A DNA stretch of 32,029 bases from Actinomycetes bacterium (lineage in GTDB: Bacteria > Actinomycetota > Thermoleophilia > Miltoncostaeales > Miltoncostaeaceae), in assembly GCA_024639225.1 (NCBI GenBank), contig JAHEIS010000013.1:1-32029 (forward strand), in the 5' to 3' direction. Under the pieces are notes generated by a model. That model saw only the letters and a program-made list of their open reading frames with translations, had not been told where the DNA came from and did no database searches. Of this stretch, positions 31,425-32,029 are shown piece after piece. The translations under genes and the position numbers were made by a program. Within the stretch, counting starts at the first letter, position 1; each line of letters starts with the position of its first letter.

Positions 31425-32029
31425 ATGACTGCATCTTTCGCCGAGCTCGGCGTACCGGCCCGGATCATCACCGCCCTGGAGCGCCGGGGTATCTCCCAAC
31501 CCTTCGAGATCCAGGCGGCGACGATCGCCGACGCGCTGGCCGGACGGGACGTCTGTGGCCGAGCGCCGACGGGCTCCGGCAAGACGCTCGCCTTCGGCAT
31601 ACCGCTGGTCGCCGGCGTCCGTCGGGCGCAGGCGCGCCGGCCGCGCGCCCTCGTCCTCGCCCCCACCCGCGAGTTGGCCGAACAGATCGCCGTCGAGCTG
31701 CGCAGCTTTGCGGGTAAGACGACGGTCGCCGTCGCCTACGGCGGCGTCGGCTACGAGAAGCAGATCCGCTCCCTCAACCGCGGAGCCGACATCCTCGTGG
31801 CCTGCCCGGGCCGCCTCGAGGACCTGATCGAGCGCGGCAACGTCTCGCTTTCCGACGTCGAACAGGTCGTGCTCGACGAGGCCGACCGCATGGCCGACAT
31901 GGGCTTCATGCCCGCGGTGCGCCGCCTGCTCGACCAGACGCCGGGCGACCGGCAGACCGTGCTGTTCTCCGCCACACTCGACGGAGACGTCGCCAAGTTG
32001 ACCGAGCGGTATCAGAACACGCCCGCCCG
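31425..32029 (+). CDS. DEAD-box ATP-dependent RNA helicase (5' part, runs off the window)
   Basis: An RNA helicase that remodels structured RNA, probably in ribosome assembly or cold adaptation. The 201 visible residues cover RecA domain 1: the F-x-x-L-G opening (FAELGV), Q motif ISQPFEIQAATI, motif I APTGSGKT, Ia PTRELAEQ, Ib as CPGRLEDL (Cys where Thr is usual), motif II DEAD and motif III SAT. Domain 2 lies beyond base 32029. ATG 31425 is supported by GGAG five bases upstream. The exact subfamily (RhlE/CsdA-like) cannot be settled without the C-terminus. Confidence 0.95.
   Translation, partial: MTASFAELGVPARIITALERRGISQPFEIQAATIADALAGRDVCGRAPTGSGKTLAFGIPLVAGVRRAQARRPRALVLAPTRELAEQIAVELRSFAGKTTVAVAYGGVGYEKQIRSLNRGADILVACPGRLEDLIERGNVSLSDVEQVVLDEADRMADMGFMPAVRRLLDQTPGDRQTVLFSATLDGDVAKLTERYQNTPA

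Overview
The window is bacterial chromosome: very GC-rich, densely packed, with many GTG starts and short gene overlaps. The order tig-clpP-clpX-valS-folC-ndk-maf, then mreBCD-mrdA-rodA-rng, then rplU-rpmA-obgE-proB-proA-nadD-rsfS, is the classic conserved arrangement of Actinobacteria (Streptomyces has a recognisable version). Divergent details, such as a short Obg, a PLDc_N-like protein before ndk and a DUF697-like protein between rodA and rng, suggest a deep-branching actinobacterium, possibly Thermoleophilia/Solirubrobacterales. That placement is inference. The mre/rod cluster implies a rod-shaped, peptidoglycan-walled cell.

Layout. Bases 1-275 hold no confident gene, only a possible remnant of a glycosyltransferase N-terminus. 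A GT2-like glycosyltransferase (276-1490, minus) follows. The ribosome/proline/NAD block is on the minus strand (1618-6585), transcribed rplU to rsfS from a plausible promoter at 6637-6665. An orphan plus-strand solute-binding protein (6736-8484) meets rng tail to tail. The cell-shape block mreB-mreC-mreD-mrdA-rodA, plus a DUF697-like protein and rng, is on the minus strand (8485-16505), with ATGA overlaps at three of its junctions. A small charged plus-strand protein (16683-16904) meets maf. The proteostasis/housekeeping block tig-clpP-clpX-valS-folC-hypothetical-ndk-maf (minus, 16901-25797) is preceded by tRNA-Leu(TAG) and tRNA-His(GTG). The last part (26308-32029) is more accessory: an exported pentapeptide-repeat protein coupled to an anchored metallophosphoesterase, a zinc alcohol dehydrogenase, a lipoprotein, a biotin ligase, a GNAT acetyltransferase, and a DEAD-box helicase that runs off the window.

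Three unusual themes stand out. First, five conserved genes (rplU, rsfS, rng, maf, folC) have no ATG/GTG/TTG at the place where the family-conserved N-terminus must begin, and seem to start at ATC or CTG; for rplU and rng a well-spaced Shine-Dalgarno sequence supports this. Second, all four convergent gene pairs end in shared or abutting palindromic stop codons (TAGCTA, CTAG, TCAGCTGA, CTAG), leaving no room for intrinsic terminators. Third, several genes without a good Shine-Dalgarno have a TANNCT -10-like box exactly 6 bases before the start codon, as expected for leaderless transcripts. No CRISPR array, insertion sequence, prophage or classical defence system was seen.
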